Assembly (NCBI GenBank): GCA_900167925.1
Contig: FUZM01000002.1
Location: 310,001-374,000, forward strand
Reading direction: 5' to 3'
Length of the DNA stretch: 64,000 nucleotides
Source: Bacteroidales bacterium WCE2008
GTDB lineage: Bacteria; Bacteroidota; Bacteroidia; Bacteroidales; UBA932
Notes under the pieces: model-generated
Told to the model about the DNA's origin: nothing
The model's input: only the letters and a program-made list of their open reading frames with translations
Database searches by the model: none
Shown: positions 35,944-44,880 of the stretch, one piece after another
How the letters are laid out: the number at the start of each line of letters is the position of its first letter
How positions within the stretch are numbered: position 1 is the first letter of the stretch
Program-made: the position numbers and the translations under genes

Positions 35944-38364
35944 TCAGAACTGCAGGTCGGTACCAATCGTGACGACAAAATTGCGGGTGCTGCGATGCGT
36001 GAGACGCCAGTTTGCATCTACTCTCATGATTCTGAATATATTGGAGATTCCGGCGCTTACTTCCACGTATGGAGTCTTCATCGGGGACTTGGCGAGAGAC
36101 CCGTAGGCACAGCGAATTCCGGCGACCTCCCTGAGGTCCAGCCCGGATATCAGCGGTATCTTGCTGAGCAGGAGACCGTTGAGATTATGTTCATAGAAAA
36201 CCTCTACCCATCTGTCAGACGTCAGTTCATAGTAGTCCAGACAGTTGAAAGCATTCTTATCGAAGAAAATTGACTGATTTCCCGAATGCAGTTTCAGCAA
36301 AGGATAAGGTACGTCTCCGAAAATCGCCCCGGCATCGACATGGATGCTCCCAAAACCGAGAGCGCCGGAAGAAGCATGCCAGTCCAGCACGACATCCGCC
36401 CTGGTAAAATCAGTATCATTCTTCAGGAGACCCTTGAAGGCCTTTGTAACGCTGAGATAGAGCACCGGATATCTTGTGAATATATGGGCCTTGTCGAAAA
36501 CGCCTCTGGTGACTCTTTCGTCGTGGGAGAATCTGGCGGTCAGCCTCACCTGGTTCGAGCAGACAGACTTGAGGGGACTCCCGTCAGATGCAGTCAGCGG
36601 CACCATCTCATTGCCGTATATCCTGCTGGAAGAAGCGTCGAGATAAAGCGAGAAATCACTGGTCACCTCATGCTCATACAAAAGACTGTACCTCTCCAGA
36701 AGAGTCTGGCGGTCGCCTCCGCCCGTAGTCACGAACGAATTGAATATGGACCGGCCCGTAAGTTGTCCGTTCCCCGCCCCGAGCTGCTCATAATCATAGC
36801 TGCCGGAGAGTGTCAGCTTCCTCGTAACCTCCCGGTTGAAGACATATTCCATCCCGAAGGTGCCCTTAGGCTTCCTGTCACGGAATCCATATCCGGCAGT
36901 AGCGGAAAGCCTGACCTTGGTGCTAAAATTCCTGGTCGTGCGGAAACCGGTACCGACATGAAGTCCCTCGGTAGAGTTATACAGGACGGTCTTGAAGATA
37001 GGTCCGATGCCTATTTTGGCCGTTTCAGGCTCAACATAGCCTACGATAAGAGAGCGTGCCACCCCATGCAGGGTCTTGAATGCGGCCTTTGCTTTTGTAG
37101 TCTCGATCATCTCGACGAGCCCCGTTTCCCTTGCTGTCAGCGGGACGGGACGGTTCCATGTCCAGAACTCATCCGATCCGGTCTCTCCGGAATCGACGAC
37201 CCTGTTCCTTCCGGCAGGAGATTTCAGAGCATCGGAATCCGTCACAGGGACATCGTAATGCGTGTGCCTGTTCGCAAGGAAAGAAATCACCTTCGAGCTG
37301 TCGCTGACGGCGATGGAGAAGTCTATGAAAAGCGTCTCATTGGCCGGGAACGAGAATCCGGAGTCCAGCCTGTAGAAATCAGTATCCAGATTGATTGACC
37401 TTATCCAGTTGACGTTCGACTTTCCGGAAAGGCTGACATGCACCGAACGGATGCCATAATCTTCGGCATCGAAAGTCACCTCTCCGTCAAGAGTCGGAGA
37501 GGACACATACTTCTTGGGATGGAAACGCAGACAATAAGTCTTCCGTCCGTCGATATTCAGGCTGTCGACCAGATAATAGTTATAGAAAGGATGCCCGTTA
37601 CGGCTTATAGGAGAAGGAATGTCCAGATTGAACAGCCTTATGGTATTCTTGTAGATATTCGTATTGAGAAGATATGTTCCGGAATACGGACGCATGAAAT
37701 CCTCTTCCACGAATCCGGTTATCTTATTGGCGATTATCCTTTCCTGGTCCAGACCGTCGCCCACAACACCATGGGTTCTCTCCGAAATAGTCTCGGAAAA
37801 CAGTATGGGGATAAAAGTCTGGCCGGTAACGACCGAAGTATCCCGATACTGTATAGTCGATTCCAGGGCATTGCGGAAAAGAGCGCTCGAGACCAGTTCT
37901 TCGGCATGGGTCGCATCCAGTTCGGTCTTCACATAGCATCTGGTCGCCCATTTCCGGTCCATTTCATAGTCATTGCGCGCGCGACTGCGGTCCAGCGCAT
38001 CCAGGATCCTCCTGATCCTGCGATTATCAGGCTTGACGACAGCAGAACGGAGTTCATCCGAATATGGCTCCAGCACGAAGTCGATTTCGTTGAACGAGCC
38101 TCTGGAAACAGGCCTTTCCTGGGCAGAATAGCCGAGGATACTGGCCGTCAGCACGCGGGCTGCCGTATCCGCAGTCTCTATATAGTATCTGCCTTCAAGG
38201 TCTGTAGAGATTCCGATTGTGGTATTCTTGAAATACACGGAAACGAACGGGACAGGCTCTCCGGTCACGGCATCGGTAACAGCCCCTCTCACTCTTGTCA
38301 TCTGCGAGTAAGACGGTACTGAAACGAGGCAAAGTAGCAACAGGACAAGCCAATTCTTATTCAT
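35944..38364 (-). CDS. DUF5686-type outer-membrane protein with carboxypeptidase-like domain
   Basis: An 806-residue outer-membrane protein. A signal peptide (to about residue 20) and a carboxypeptidase-regulatory-like domain (about 24-110, VRGAVTDAVTGEPVPFVSVYF) are followed by a DUF5686-type middle region (about 110-420) and a C-terminal barrel with Omp85-like alternation (GFRTTRNFSTKVRLSATAGYGF) ending IGTDLQF. Its start is one base after the ketoreductase stop, so it is the last gene of the polyene operon. No role is known to me; a place in delivering the pigment lipid to the outer membrane is inferred from position and barrel fold. Confidence 0.82.
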   Translation of the reverse strand: MNKNWLVLLLLCLVSVPSYSQMTRVRGAVTDAVTGEPVPFVSVYFKNTTIGISTDLEGRYYIETADTAARVLTASILGYSAQERPVSRGSFNEIDFVLEPYSDELRSAVVKPDNRRIRRILDALDRSRARNDYEMDRKWATRCYVKTELDATHAEELVSSALFRNALESTIQYRDTSVVTGQTFIPILFSETISERTHGVVGDGLDQERIIANKITGFVEEDFMRPYSGTYLLNTNIYKNTIRLFNLDIPSPISRNGHPFYNYYLVDSLNIDGRKTYCLRFHPKKYVSSPTLDGEVTFDAEDYGIRSVHVSLSGKSNVNWIRSINLDTDFYRLDSGFSFPANETLFIDFSIAVSDSSKVISFLANRHTHYDVPVTDSDALKSPAGRNRVVDSGETGSDEFWTWNRPVPLTARETGLVEMIETTKAKAAFKTLHGVARSLIVGYVEPETAKIGIGPIFKTVLYNSTEGLHVGTGFRTTRNFSTKVRLSATAGYGFRDRKPKGTFGMEYVFNREVTRKLTLSGSYDYEQLGAGNGQLTGRSIFNSFVTTGGGDRQTLLERYSLLYEHEVTSDFSLYLDASSSRIYGNEMVPLTASDGSPLKSVCSNQVRLTARFSHDERVTRGVFDKAHIFTRYPVLYLSVTKAFKGLLKNDTDFTRADVVLDWHASSGALGFGSIHVDAGAIFGDVPYPLLKLHSGNQSIFFDKNAFNCLDYYELTSDRWVEVFYEHNLNGLLLSKIPLISGLDLREVAGIRCAYGSLAKSPMKTPYVEVSAGISNIFRIMRVDANWRLTHRSTRNFVVTIGTDLQF

Positions 38365-38365
38365 C

Positions 38366-39097
38366 TCAGCAATACAGACCTCCGTTTATTGAAATACATT
38401 CTCCGGTAATGTAAGAGCACTCCTTTGAAGCAAGGAAGCCGACTATCGCCGCAACCTCCGCGCAGGTGCCGAAGCGTCCTGCGGGGATGGTCTTCTTAAG
38501 CTCATTCTCGTCCAGCTCCGCAGTCATGTCAGAACTGATGAATCCAGGAGCTACCGCATTGACCATCACGTTCTTCCTTGCGACCTCCTGGGCAAGAGCC
38601 TTGGTAGCCGCGATAAGGCCACCCTTTGCGGCGGAGTAATTGACCTGCCCCGGAAGTCCCTTTACTCCCGAGAGCGAGGCAACATTGACTATCCTGCCGT
38701 ATTTATGGAGGATCATAGGCTGAAGGAGAGGTCTGGTGACATTATAGAAGCTGTCGAGGTCCGTCCTCAACACACTGTCCCACTCATCCTTTTCCAGCCA
38801 GATCATCAGGTTATCCTTGCGGATACCGGCATTGTTGACAAGTACTTCGATATAGTCCTCGGGATGGCCCTTCTGCCAGTCGAGGATAGCATTACCTGCC
38901 GAAGCTGCGTCAGAGATATCGAAAGGCATGAGTTCGGCATCTCCGCCGGCATTGCGGATCTCCGCCTGCACCTCCAGCGCGGCGGCCTGATTACTTTTAT
39001 AGTTGATCAGTATATCATATCCCATTTCTGCCAGCTTTATCGCCACTGCCCTGCCGATACCGCGGCTGGCTCCGGTAACTAATGCATACTTTTTCAT
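38366..39097 (-). CDS. FabG-like 3-oxoacyl-ACP reductase, polyene ketoreductase
   Basis: A 243-residue short-chain dehydrogenase that reduces the beta-keto group of the ACP-bound chain with NADPH in each polyene cycle. The cofactor motif is TGASRGIGRA at the N-terminus; NNAG is near residue 90; the catalytic Ser and Tyr-X3-Lys are in ASLSGVKGLPGQVNYSAAKGG. It is a single domain and full length for FabG. Its ATG overlaps the ammonia-lyase stop by 4 bases. It is the only ketoreductase in the operon, so it must serve all elongation steps. Confidence 0.93.
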   Translation of the reverse strand: MKKYALVTGASRGIGRAVAIKLAEMGYDILINYKSNQAAALEVQAEIRNAGGDAELMPFDISDAASAGNAILDWQKGHPEDYIEVLVNNAGIRKDNLMIWLEKDEWDSVLRTDLDSFYNVTRPLLQPMILHKYGRIVNVASLSGVKGLPGQVNYSAAKGGLIAATKALAQEVARKNVMVNAVAPGFISSDMTAELDENELKKTIPAGRFGTCAEVAAIVGFLASKECSYITGECISINGGLYC

Positions 39098-40602
39098 ATC
39101 GTTTCCTTTTTTAGCATTTCTATAACAGCAGAGATATCCTCATAGAAAGGAGCGTCTTCCTTCATGAACGGACGTATTCCGCGGATTCTGTCATATATAC
39201 GTCTGGATGCCTCCGAGATTGAATCTTTTATTCCCAGACAATCCACGGCCTGAGCCAGCGCCAGATACTCCACGGCCATTACCTGATAGACATTGTCGAT
39301 CACCTGACGGCAAAGCAGGGCGCTGTTGGTACCCATGCTGACAATATCCTGATTGTCATTGTTGTTCGGGATACTGTGTACATAGTTCGGCATGGCGAGG
39401 GTCTGGCATTCAGCCGTAGTAGACGTAGCGGTGAACTGGCAGGCCTGCATACCATAGTTGAGTCCCAGCGTACCCATGTTCAGGAACGGAGGAAGAATAC
39501 CGTTGATACGGTCATGGAAAAGATAGTTCAGCTGACGTTCGGCCGTCATCGCAACCCTTACCATGGCGATCTTTACCTTATCCTCCTCAAGGGAGATGTA
39601 GTCTCCATGGAAGTTGCCTCCATGATAGACATTCTGGGTATCCGGGTCTATTATAGGGTTGTCACAGGCCGAATTAAGTTCCTCGTCAAGTATCCTGTGG
39701 GCATTCTCGAGAGTCTCCGCGACCGGGCCAAGGATCTGAGGGATGCAGCGCAGAGAATAGTAAGCCTGGACCTTGTCCTTGAAAACCGTCTCCGTATGTT
39801 CCCCGGTATAGAGAGTATGCTCCCTGCTCTTCATCCTGGAAGAAGAGGCGGAGAGTTCCCTCATCCTGCGGGCGACCTTCTGCTGGCCTTCATGACGACG
39901 GACCTCATTCAGCGGCTCCGACATGAAATCATCATAAGAATCGGCGATTTCGTTCATCCAGACTCCGGCAAGGACCGCCCAGTCGAGGAGACGCTCCGCA
40001 TCCAGCTGGTTGACAATTCCGATTCCGGTCATGACCGACGTTCCGTTGGTCGAGGACAGGCCTTCGCGGATATGGATGGCCATCGGCTTCAGCCCGCACT
40101 CAGCAAGGACTTCGCCGGCGGGACGCCACTGGCCATGATATTTCACCTTTCCCTCTCCGATCAGCGCCAGGGCCATATGTGCCAGCTGGACGAGGTCGCC
40201 GCTGGCACCGACGCTTCCATGACGCGGAATGAACGGGATTATGTCCATATTGATGAACGAAAGCAGAAGACTGACGACGTCAGGATGAATTCCGGATTTC
40301 CCCTGGAGGAAAGTCCCGAGGCGCGCAATCATGGCAGCCTTTACGCATTTGTCGTCCAATGGTTCTCCGGCTCCTGTCGCATGGCTCCGGATTATGTTGT
40401 ACTGCAGGTCTTTGAGGTATTTGTCATCTACCCTCCACTGAGCCATGGGGCCGAATCCGGTATTGATTCCGTAGATCACCTTATTCGAGCTGAATCCCTT
40501 CAGGAAGTCATAACTCTTCCTGACTCTGGCCATCTCTTCTTCACTGATGGAAAGTTTCTCTTTCCCGTTGATAATTTTGTTTGTTGTGTTGATTGTGAGC
40601 AT
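39094..40602 (-). CDS. Aromatic amino acid ammonia-lyase, probable tyrosine ammonia-lyase
   Basis: A 502-residue MIO enzyme predicted to convert L-tyrosine to p-coumarate, the polyene starter. The MIO cofactor forms from Ala-Ser-Gly at residues 133-135 (GASGDLVQL). The substrate-selectivity pair is Ser-His (73-74, NIIRSHATGAGEP), as in histidine lyases, but long stretches match the characterised Flavobacterium johnsoniae tyrosine ammonia-lyase as I recall it (NKVIYGINTGFGPMAQ, KVQAYYSLRCIPQILGPV, NVYHGGNFHGDYISLE, YVHSIPNNNDNQDIVSMGTN). With no histidine-degradation genes nearby and an aryl polyene operon around it, tyrosine is the likely substrate. It overlaps the flavoprotein gene by one base. 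Confidence 0.9.
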   Translation of the reverse strand: MLTINTTNKIINGKEKLSISEEEMARVRKSYDFLKGFSSNKVIYGINTGFGPMAQWRVDDKYLKDLQYNIIRSHATGAGEPLDDKCVKAAMIARLGTFLQGKSGIHPDVVSLLLSFINMDIIPFIPRHGSVGASGDLVQLAHMALALIGEGKVKYHGQWRPAGEVLAECGLKPMAIHIREGLSSTNGTSVMTGIGIVNQLDAERLLDWAVLAGVWMNEIADSYDDFMSEPLNEVRRHEGQQKVARRMRELSASSSRMKSREHTLYTGEHTETVFKDKVQAYYSLRCIPQILGPVAETLENAHRILDEELNSACDNPIIDPDTQNVYHGGNFHGDYISLEEDKVKIAMVRVAMTAERQLNYLFHDRINGILPPFLNMGTLGLNYGMQACQFTATSTTAECQTLAMPNYVHSIPNNNDNQDIVSMGTNSALLCRQVIDNVYQVMAVEYLALAQAVDCLGIKDSISEASRRIYDRIRGIRPFMKEDAPFYEDISAVIEMLKKETI

Positions 40603-41930
40603 TATATATAACTATATAAATCTTTTCCAAGTATGGTTCCGGACGTTCTCAACGCGGACATCGCCACACCGAGCATCCCGTGCAGGCCTACGCTCTGTCC
40701 CGTAAGGAAAAGGTTCGCTTTCGGCGTCCTCGGGCTGAGTACCGTAACCAAAGGAGACTTCCAGTCCTTCCTGATTCCGAAAGCCCCGGCGCATCCGGTA
40801 AACTGCTTCCATGTAAGCGGAGACGACGAGAAGACCATTTCAATGCCCTCCCTCAGTCCGGGAATCCTGGATTCCGCAATGGAGAGACATCTCTCAGTAT
40901 TCTTTTCTTTCCAATCCCTGTAGTCGCCGTCCCTTTCGCACGGACAGTTCTCCACAGGTGCCATTATCTCGACGGTATCGGCGAATTCTCCGGACCTCGG
41001 AACGCCCATATGGATGGAGATTTCCCGGTCTATCGAAATGCTGTGATTGACATATCGCACTGTTCCAGGCTTCAGGCCGATAAAGACCGTAAATACCCCG
41101 TAGCTGTCCTTCAGCGACGATATCCTTCTGACATACGACGGTCTCATATCTTCGCAGAGAGCGACTGTAGCGGCGGGATGGATATCAGAGACTATGGTCC
41201 CGGCCTCATATTCACTGCCGTCGCTGCAGAAGACTGAGCTGCCGGCAATCCGGCTGACTCTCTTTCCCGTAAAGATAGAGCCGCCGTTCTCCCTGATTAT
41301 TCCGGCAAGCCTGCCGGTTATAAGCGCCGGGGCCCCTGCGAGCCTGTACGTCCCCCTGATGAAGGAATCGGTAATCCTTGCGTACTCATACAGCGAGAGC
41401 GACGAAAGGTCATTATCCATACGCAGCACCGCACCGGTAAGCACTTTGACGATCAGAGGATCCTTGAACGTGTCTTCAAGGAAAGCTCCGGCTGACTGAC
41501 CGAAGGCTTCAGGGATGCTGTCAGTCTCCAGCCTTCCGGTTATTTCCCGAATTCTGGCGACATAAGATTCTATGCCCGCTTTCTCCCCGGGGAAACGTCT
41601 TTCCAAATACTCCTTGAATGCATCATATCCGACCGGGATCATGAATGATTCCCCGTCTATCACGACTTCTTCGCAGATATCGGTCCGGTCCCATGGCAGC
41701 CCGTCCAGGCCGCTATAGTCCAGCAGTCGGCCGAGCAGGTCGTCGCTGCTGACCGATCCGACATAGTGTAATCCCGGAGTGAAGCTGAACCGTCCTCTGG
41801 AGAAAGACTGCATGGCTCCGCCGATTGCAGTCCCCTGCTCGAGTACGGTGACGGTCTTCCCTTCGCGGGACAGGATTGCCCCGCAGATAAGGCCGCCCAA
41901 GCCCGCTCCGATGATTATGACATCAGACAT
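40602..41930 (-). CDS. Phytoene-desaturase-like FAD-dependent oxidoreductase
   Basis: A 442-residue flavoprotein of the CrtI/retinol-saturase/amine-oxidase fold. The dinucleotide-binding motif is VIIIGAGLGGLICGAILSREG followed by VLEQG; a Pro/Gly-rich C-terminal FAD motif is NLFLTGQSVGLHGMLG. In the polyene operon it may act on the aryl ring or the polyene chain; its reaction is not known to me. It sits between the ammonia-lyase (1-base overlap) and a ketosynthase (8-base overlap), so it is certainly cotranscribed. Confidence 0.85.
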   Translation of the reverse strand: MSDVIIIGAGLGGLICGAILSREGKTVTVLEQGTAIGGAMQSFSRGRFSFTPGLHYVGSVSSDDLLGRLLDYSGLDGLPWDRTDICEEVVIDGESFMIPVGYDAFKEYLERRFPGEKAGIESYVARIREITGRLETDSIPEAFGQSAGAFLEDTFKDPLIVKVLTGAVLRMDNDLSSLSLYEYARITDSFIRGTYRLAGAPALITGRLAGIIRENGGSIFTGKRVSRIAGSSVFCSDGSEYEAGTIVSDIHPAATVALCEDMRPSYVRRISSLKDSYGVFTVFIGLKPGTVRYVNHSISIDREISIHMGVPRSGEFADTVEIMAPVENCPCERDGDYRDWKEKNTERCLSIAESRIPGLREGIEMVFSSSPLTWKQFTGCAGAFGIRKDWKSPLVTVLSPRTPKANLFLTGQSVGLHGMLGVAMSALRTSGTILGKDLYSYI

Positions 41931-43146
41931 TCCTGATAATGAGCGAAGAGTTGGTCCCTCCGAATCCGAAGGAGTTCGAGAGGAATACGTCGAAATGCTT
42001 CTGTATGGTCTCGGCCGGGATCAGCAGACGCGCCGAGTCCTCGTCAGGATTCTCGAAATTGAGGTTTCCGGCGATGAAGTCGTTCTTCATCATCAGAATT
42101 GAGTAGATCACCTCGCTGGCTCCGGCCATCCACATCTCGTGTCCGGTCTGTCCCTTGGTGCTGGTAATCTCTATCTTCCTGTCTCCGAAGACTTTATATA
42201 AAGCCCTTGCCTCATTGGCGTCGCCTACGCGGGTCGAGGTTGCATGTGCATTGACATAGCCGATACTGTCTATGTCAATCCCGGAGCGGCGTATCGCGAA
42301 TTCCAGGGATCTGGCCGGTCCGTCGACATTAGGAGTCGAGATATGCTCTCCGTTGGACGAGAATCCATATCCGATCACTTCCGCGAGGATAGGCGCGCCT
42401 CTCTTGACAGCCGACTCGTAGCTCTCGAGCACGACTGTCGCAGCACCACCGCTCGGGATAAGTCCGTCGCGGTCGCGGTCGAAAGGACGGCTGGCCTTTG
42501 CAGGCTCGTCTTCCCTGACAGAGAAGGCGGAAATGCCGTCGAATGAGCCTGTAGCTGCAGGATTGACCTCCTGGGCGCCTCCGCAGACAACGACATCCTG
42601 AAGCCCGTTCTGAATCAGCATGGCTCCCAGACCGATTGCATGGGATCCGCTGGCGCATGCCCCTGACACCGTGAGATTGATGCCTTTAAGGTGGAAAATG
42701 ACGCCGAGATTCATGGTCACCGTTGAGTTCATGGACTGGAATATAGCTCCGGATCCGCAGAGCATGGTATCCTTCTTCTCTACGATCTTCGAGATCGACT
42801 TATATACTGCGTCGGCCGTGCTGTCGTTGCCGTAGAGCAGGCCGACTTCATGGGAATCCAGCCAGTCCTGATCAAGTCCGGCCGATTTCAGGGCGTCCCT
42901 TGTTGCGCAATATGCATATTGAGCAGGTTCGGGCATATATATGCGCTGGTTCCTGGGGAGTTCCTGCTTCAGATCAGGCAGCGGGACAAACCCAGTAAGT
43001 CCGGAACGGAAGCCGAGCACTTTCCGTTCCGGATCCAATATGATTCCTGACTTGCCTTTGTATAAGGCGTCTTGTACTTCTTCAAGCGTCTGACCGAGAC
43101 AGGAATATATTCCCATGCCGGTTATGACGACACGTTTGATCTGCAT
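41923..43146 (-). CDS. Beta-ketoacyl-ACP synthase (FabF/APE type), complete active site
   Basis: A 407-residue type II ketosynthase extending the polyene by two carbons from malonyl-ACP. The full Cys-His-His set is visible: Cys near residue 163 (VSGACASGSHAIG), His near 301 (NAHATSTRVGD) and His near 337 (KGQTGHEMWMAGASE); the C-terminal SFGFGGTNSSLI loop is intact. It is one of three complete ketosynthases in the operon and the only one far from the other two, next to the flavoprotein and ammonia-lyase genes. Initiation from the aryl starter is a possible special role, unproven. Confidence 0.93.
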   Translation of the reverse strand: MQIKRVVITGMGIYSCLGQTLEEVQDALYKGKSGIILDPERKVLGFRSGLTGFVPLPDLKQELPRNQRIYMPEPAQYAYCATRDALKSAGLDQDWLDSHEVGLLYGNDSTADAVYKSISKIVEKKDTMLCGSGAIFQSMNSTVTMNLGVIFHLKGINLTVSGACASGSHAIGLGAMLIQNGLQDVVVCGGAQEVNPAATGSFDGISAFSVREDEPAKASRPFDRDRDGLIPSGGAATVVLESYESAVKRGAPILAEVIGYGFSSNGEHISTPNVDGPARSLEFAIRRSGIDIDSIGYVNAHATSTRVGDANEARALYKVFGDRKIEITSTKGQTGHEMWMAGASEVIYSILMMKNDFIAGNLNFENPDEDSARLLIPAETIQKHFDVFLSNSFGFGGTNSSLIIRNV

Positions 43147-43151
43147 CTATA

Positions 43152-43700
43152 TTAGAATCTTATTACAAGACCGACACCGTTGGACGTTCCTTCTATATTG
43201 AAAGAGTAGGCCGGGCTGTTTTTCATATTATAGTCCTCGGCGATCCAGCTGAGTCTTCTCTTACCGATTATCAGGAATGGAACACCGACATCGATACAAG
43301 CACCTCCGGCTATCATAAGCAAAGCACCTAAAGCCGCACGACCATCGCATTCATCATAACCATAATAATTGTCACTTCTGACTCCGGAATTGTCCGCAGT
43401 CACCATTAAGGCGATTCCGGCACCGACTCCGGCAAGACCACCGGAAAGAAGAGCGATACCGGCATTGTACTGCCGTCTTGCGCCTACATACGTCTTCTGG
43501 AAGATTTCATCTCCGACAAGGAGACGTACTTCATTGTCAGAAAGAGGACGACCACCTTCTGCAGTCAGTCTGCCCGAATGGATTTCCAGGGCCTGCGGGG
43601 CCGGCTGGGCATACTGCGCATTTGCATCAATAGAACAGAACAGCATTGCTGCCACTGCTATCAGTAACTGGATACTGATAATACTAGCTATACGTTTCAT
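43152..43700 (-). CDS. Hypothetical exported protein with glycine-rich hydrophobic hairpin
   Basis: An unrecognised 182-residue protein. It has a signal peptide (about residues 1-29, IDANAQ), a short region (LEIHSGRLTAEGGRPLSDNEVRLLVG), and two Gly/Ala-rich hydrophobic segments (IALLSGGLAGVGAGIALMV and ALGALLMIAGGACIDVGVPFLII) that would form a membrane hairpin; the C-terminus VGLVIRF looks like an outer-membrane strand end. It is 5 bases upstream of the ketosynthase gene but 76 bases after the acyltransferase gene, the largest gap in the operon. No function is proposed. Confidence 0.72.
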   Translation of the reverse strand: MKRIASIISIQLLIAVAAMLFCSIDANAQYAQPAPQALEIHSGRLTAEGGRPLSDNEVRLLVGDEIFQKTYVGARRQYNAGIALLSGGLAGVGAGIALMVTADNSGVRSDNYYGYDECDGRAALGALLMIAGGACIDVGVPFLIIGKRRLSWIAEDYNMKNSPAYSFNIEGTSNGVGLVIRF

Positions 43701-43776
43701 AACTGATAAATTTATAAAAAAACCTTATATGTGGAATTTCTCCACAAGATAGTCTAATTCTGCAAAAAAAGCAAAA

Positions 43777-44880
43777 TCATCTCTCAAAAACAGGGTTCGC
43801 ATATATCCCCAGCAGAATCTCCCGCATTCTCTCATTATCGGCAGCCTCTATATGTCTGACAAAGATATCACGCTCGGAATCAGAATATTCATTCCGGAAC
43901 CTTTCCTCTCCGCGGAGCAGGTCGGCCGCGATATAATTGTTCGGGAAAAGATGGTATGCCTTGTTGATACGTTCAGTAATCATGCGTGCGACTTCCTGAT
44001 TGAGATGGTTGCTGCGCATACCTGCGAAAGGAGCCAGGTCCGCTGACGTGACAGGCTTGCAGATACTGATGAATATCCGGCCTTTCTGCTGGCTGATTCC
44101 GGTAATGATGCTGTTGAGATCCTCCCCCGGAGACTTGCGGTATTCCCCAGACACTTCCCTTGCATACAGTTCCCTGGCCTTAAGCATGTCGCACGGTTCC
44201 CACTCGTATGATATGGCCATAGGAGCGATATGCAGGGCAGCCATATCGGCGACGGGATCGCCTTTCCCGCTCATCGAGAACATCCTGACTATTCCGGAAT
44301 CGGTGGCATCCTTGCCGTCTTTTGTCCGTCCGTTCCGCTGCGCGATCCAGATGGAACTGTTGTTTTCAGTGACGACGTGACGTATGTATTCCGAAAGATA
44401 CTGGGACTTGAAGAAGAATTCCCGCGGACTGGATACGGTATCCGGCCTCTCCACCTTGTACATCTTGTTTGCCTTTCCGAGATCGACTATCATCGGGCTG
44501 ATCATCAGGTTGGCTCCGAAAGATATCTCCGCAGTCTCCATGCCCTCCTTGTCCAGAAGCACCTGGAGGAATGCCGCATCCAGGACGATATCCCTGTGGT
44601 TGGAGACGAAAAGATAGCCCTGATTCTTGTCGAGATTCCCGAATCCCGAATACGAAAGACCGCCGGTAGAAGACTTTTCGATGAACTTCATTACAGGATA
44701 CATGAACACATGCTGGAATTCGTAGATATTCCGGCAACGGAGCATCATGTCCTCGACTTCACTGAAAGACGTGTCAGGGAAAACGTAGCGGCATATCGAG
44801 GCAAACTGCGGATCTGCAGTTATACGGCGCATCGCGGCAGGAATCTCGACGTCGGTATATGGTCTTATATCGTCAAACAT
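43777..44880 (-). CDS. PlsC/glycerolphosphate-acyltransferase-like protein
   Basis: A 367-residue acyltransferase-like protein. The N-terminal part (IRPYTDVEIPAAMRRI) and the core (GYLFVSNHRDIVLDAAFL, SIWIAQRNGRTKDGKDATD) match the Bacteroidetes 1-acyl-glycerol-3-phosphate acyltransferase group. The active-site motif reads NHRDIVLD, spacing His and Asp by five residues instead of the usual HX4D. It may attach the polyene acyl chain to a lipid acceptor. The frame opens 23 codons earlier, but ATG 44880 overlaps the ligase stop by 8 bases, as is typical in this operon. Confidence 0.82.
   Translation of the reverse strand: MFDDIRPYTDVEIPAAMRRITADPQFASICRYVFPDTSFSEVEDMMLRCRNIYEFQHVFMYPVMKFIEKSSTGGLSYSGFGNLDKNQGYLFVSNHRDIVLDAAFLQVLLDKEGMETAEISFGANLMISPMIVDLGKANKMYKVERPDTVSSPREFFFKSQYLSEYIRHVVTENNSSIWIAQRNGRTKDGKDATDSGIVRMFSMSGKGDPVADMAALHIAPMAISYEWEPCDMLKARELYAREVSGEYRKSPGEDLNSIITGISQQKGRIFISICKPVTSADLAPFAGMRSNHLNQEVARMITERINKAYHLFPNNYIAADLLRGEERFRNEYSDSERDIFVRHIEAADNERMREILLGIYANPVFER

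Noticed and set aside
36286-37398. 370-codon plus-strand open frame opposite the DUF5686 gene
   Set aside because: Fully antisense to a well-supported barrel protein; no recognisable domain or start context.
39376-40611. 411-codon plus-strand open frame opposite the ammonia-lyase
   Set aside because: Antisense to a gene with an intact MIO motif; translated sequence shows no domain.
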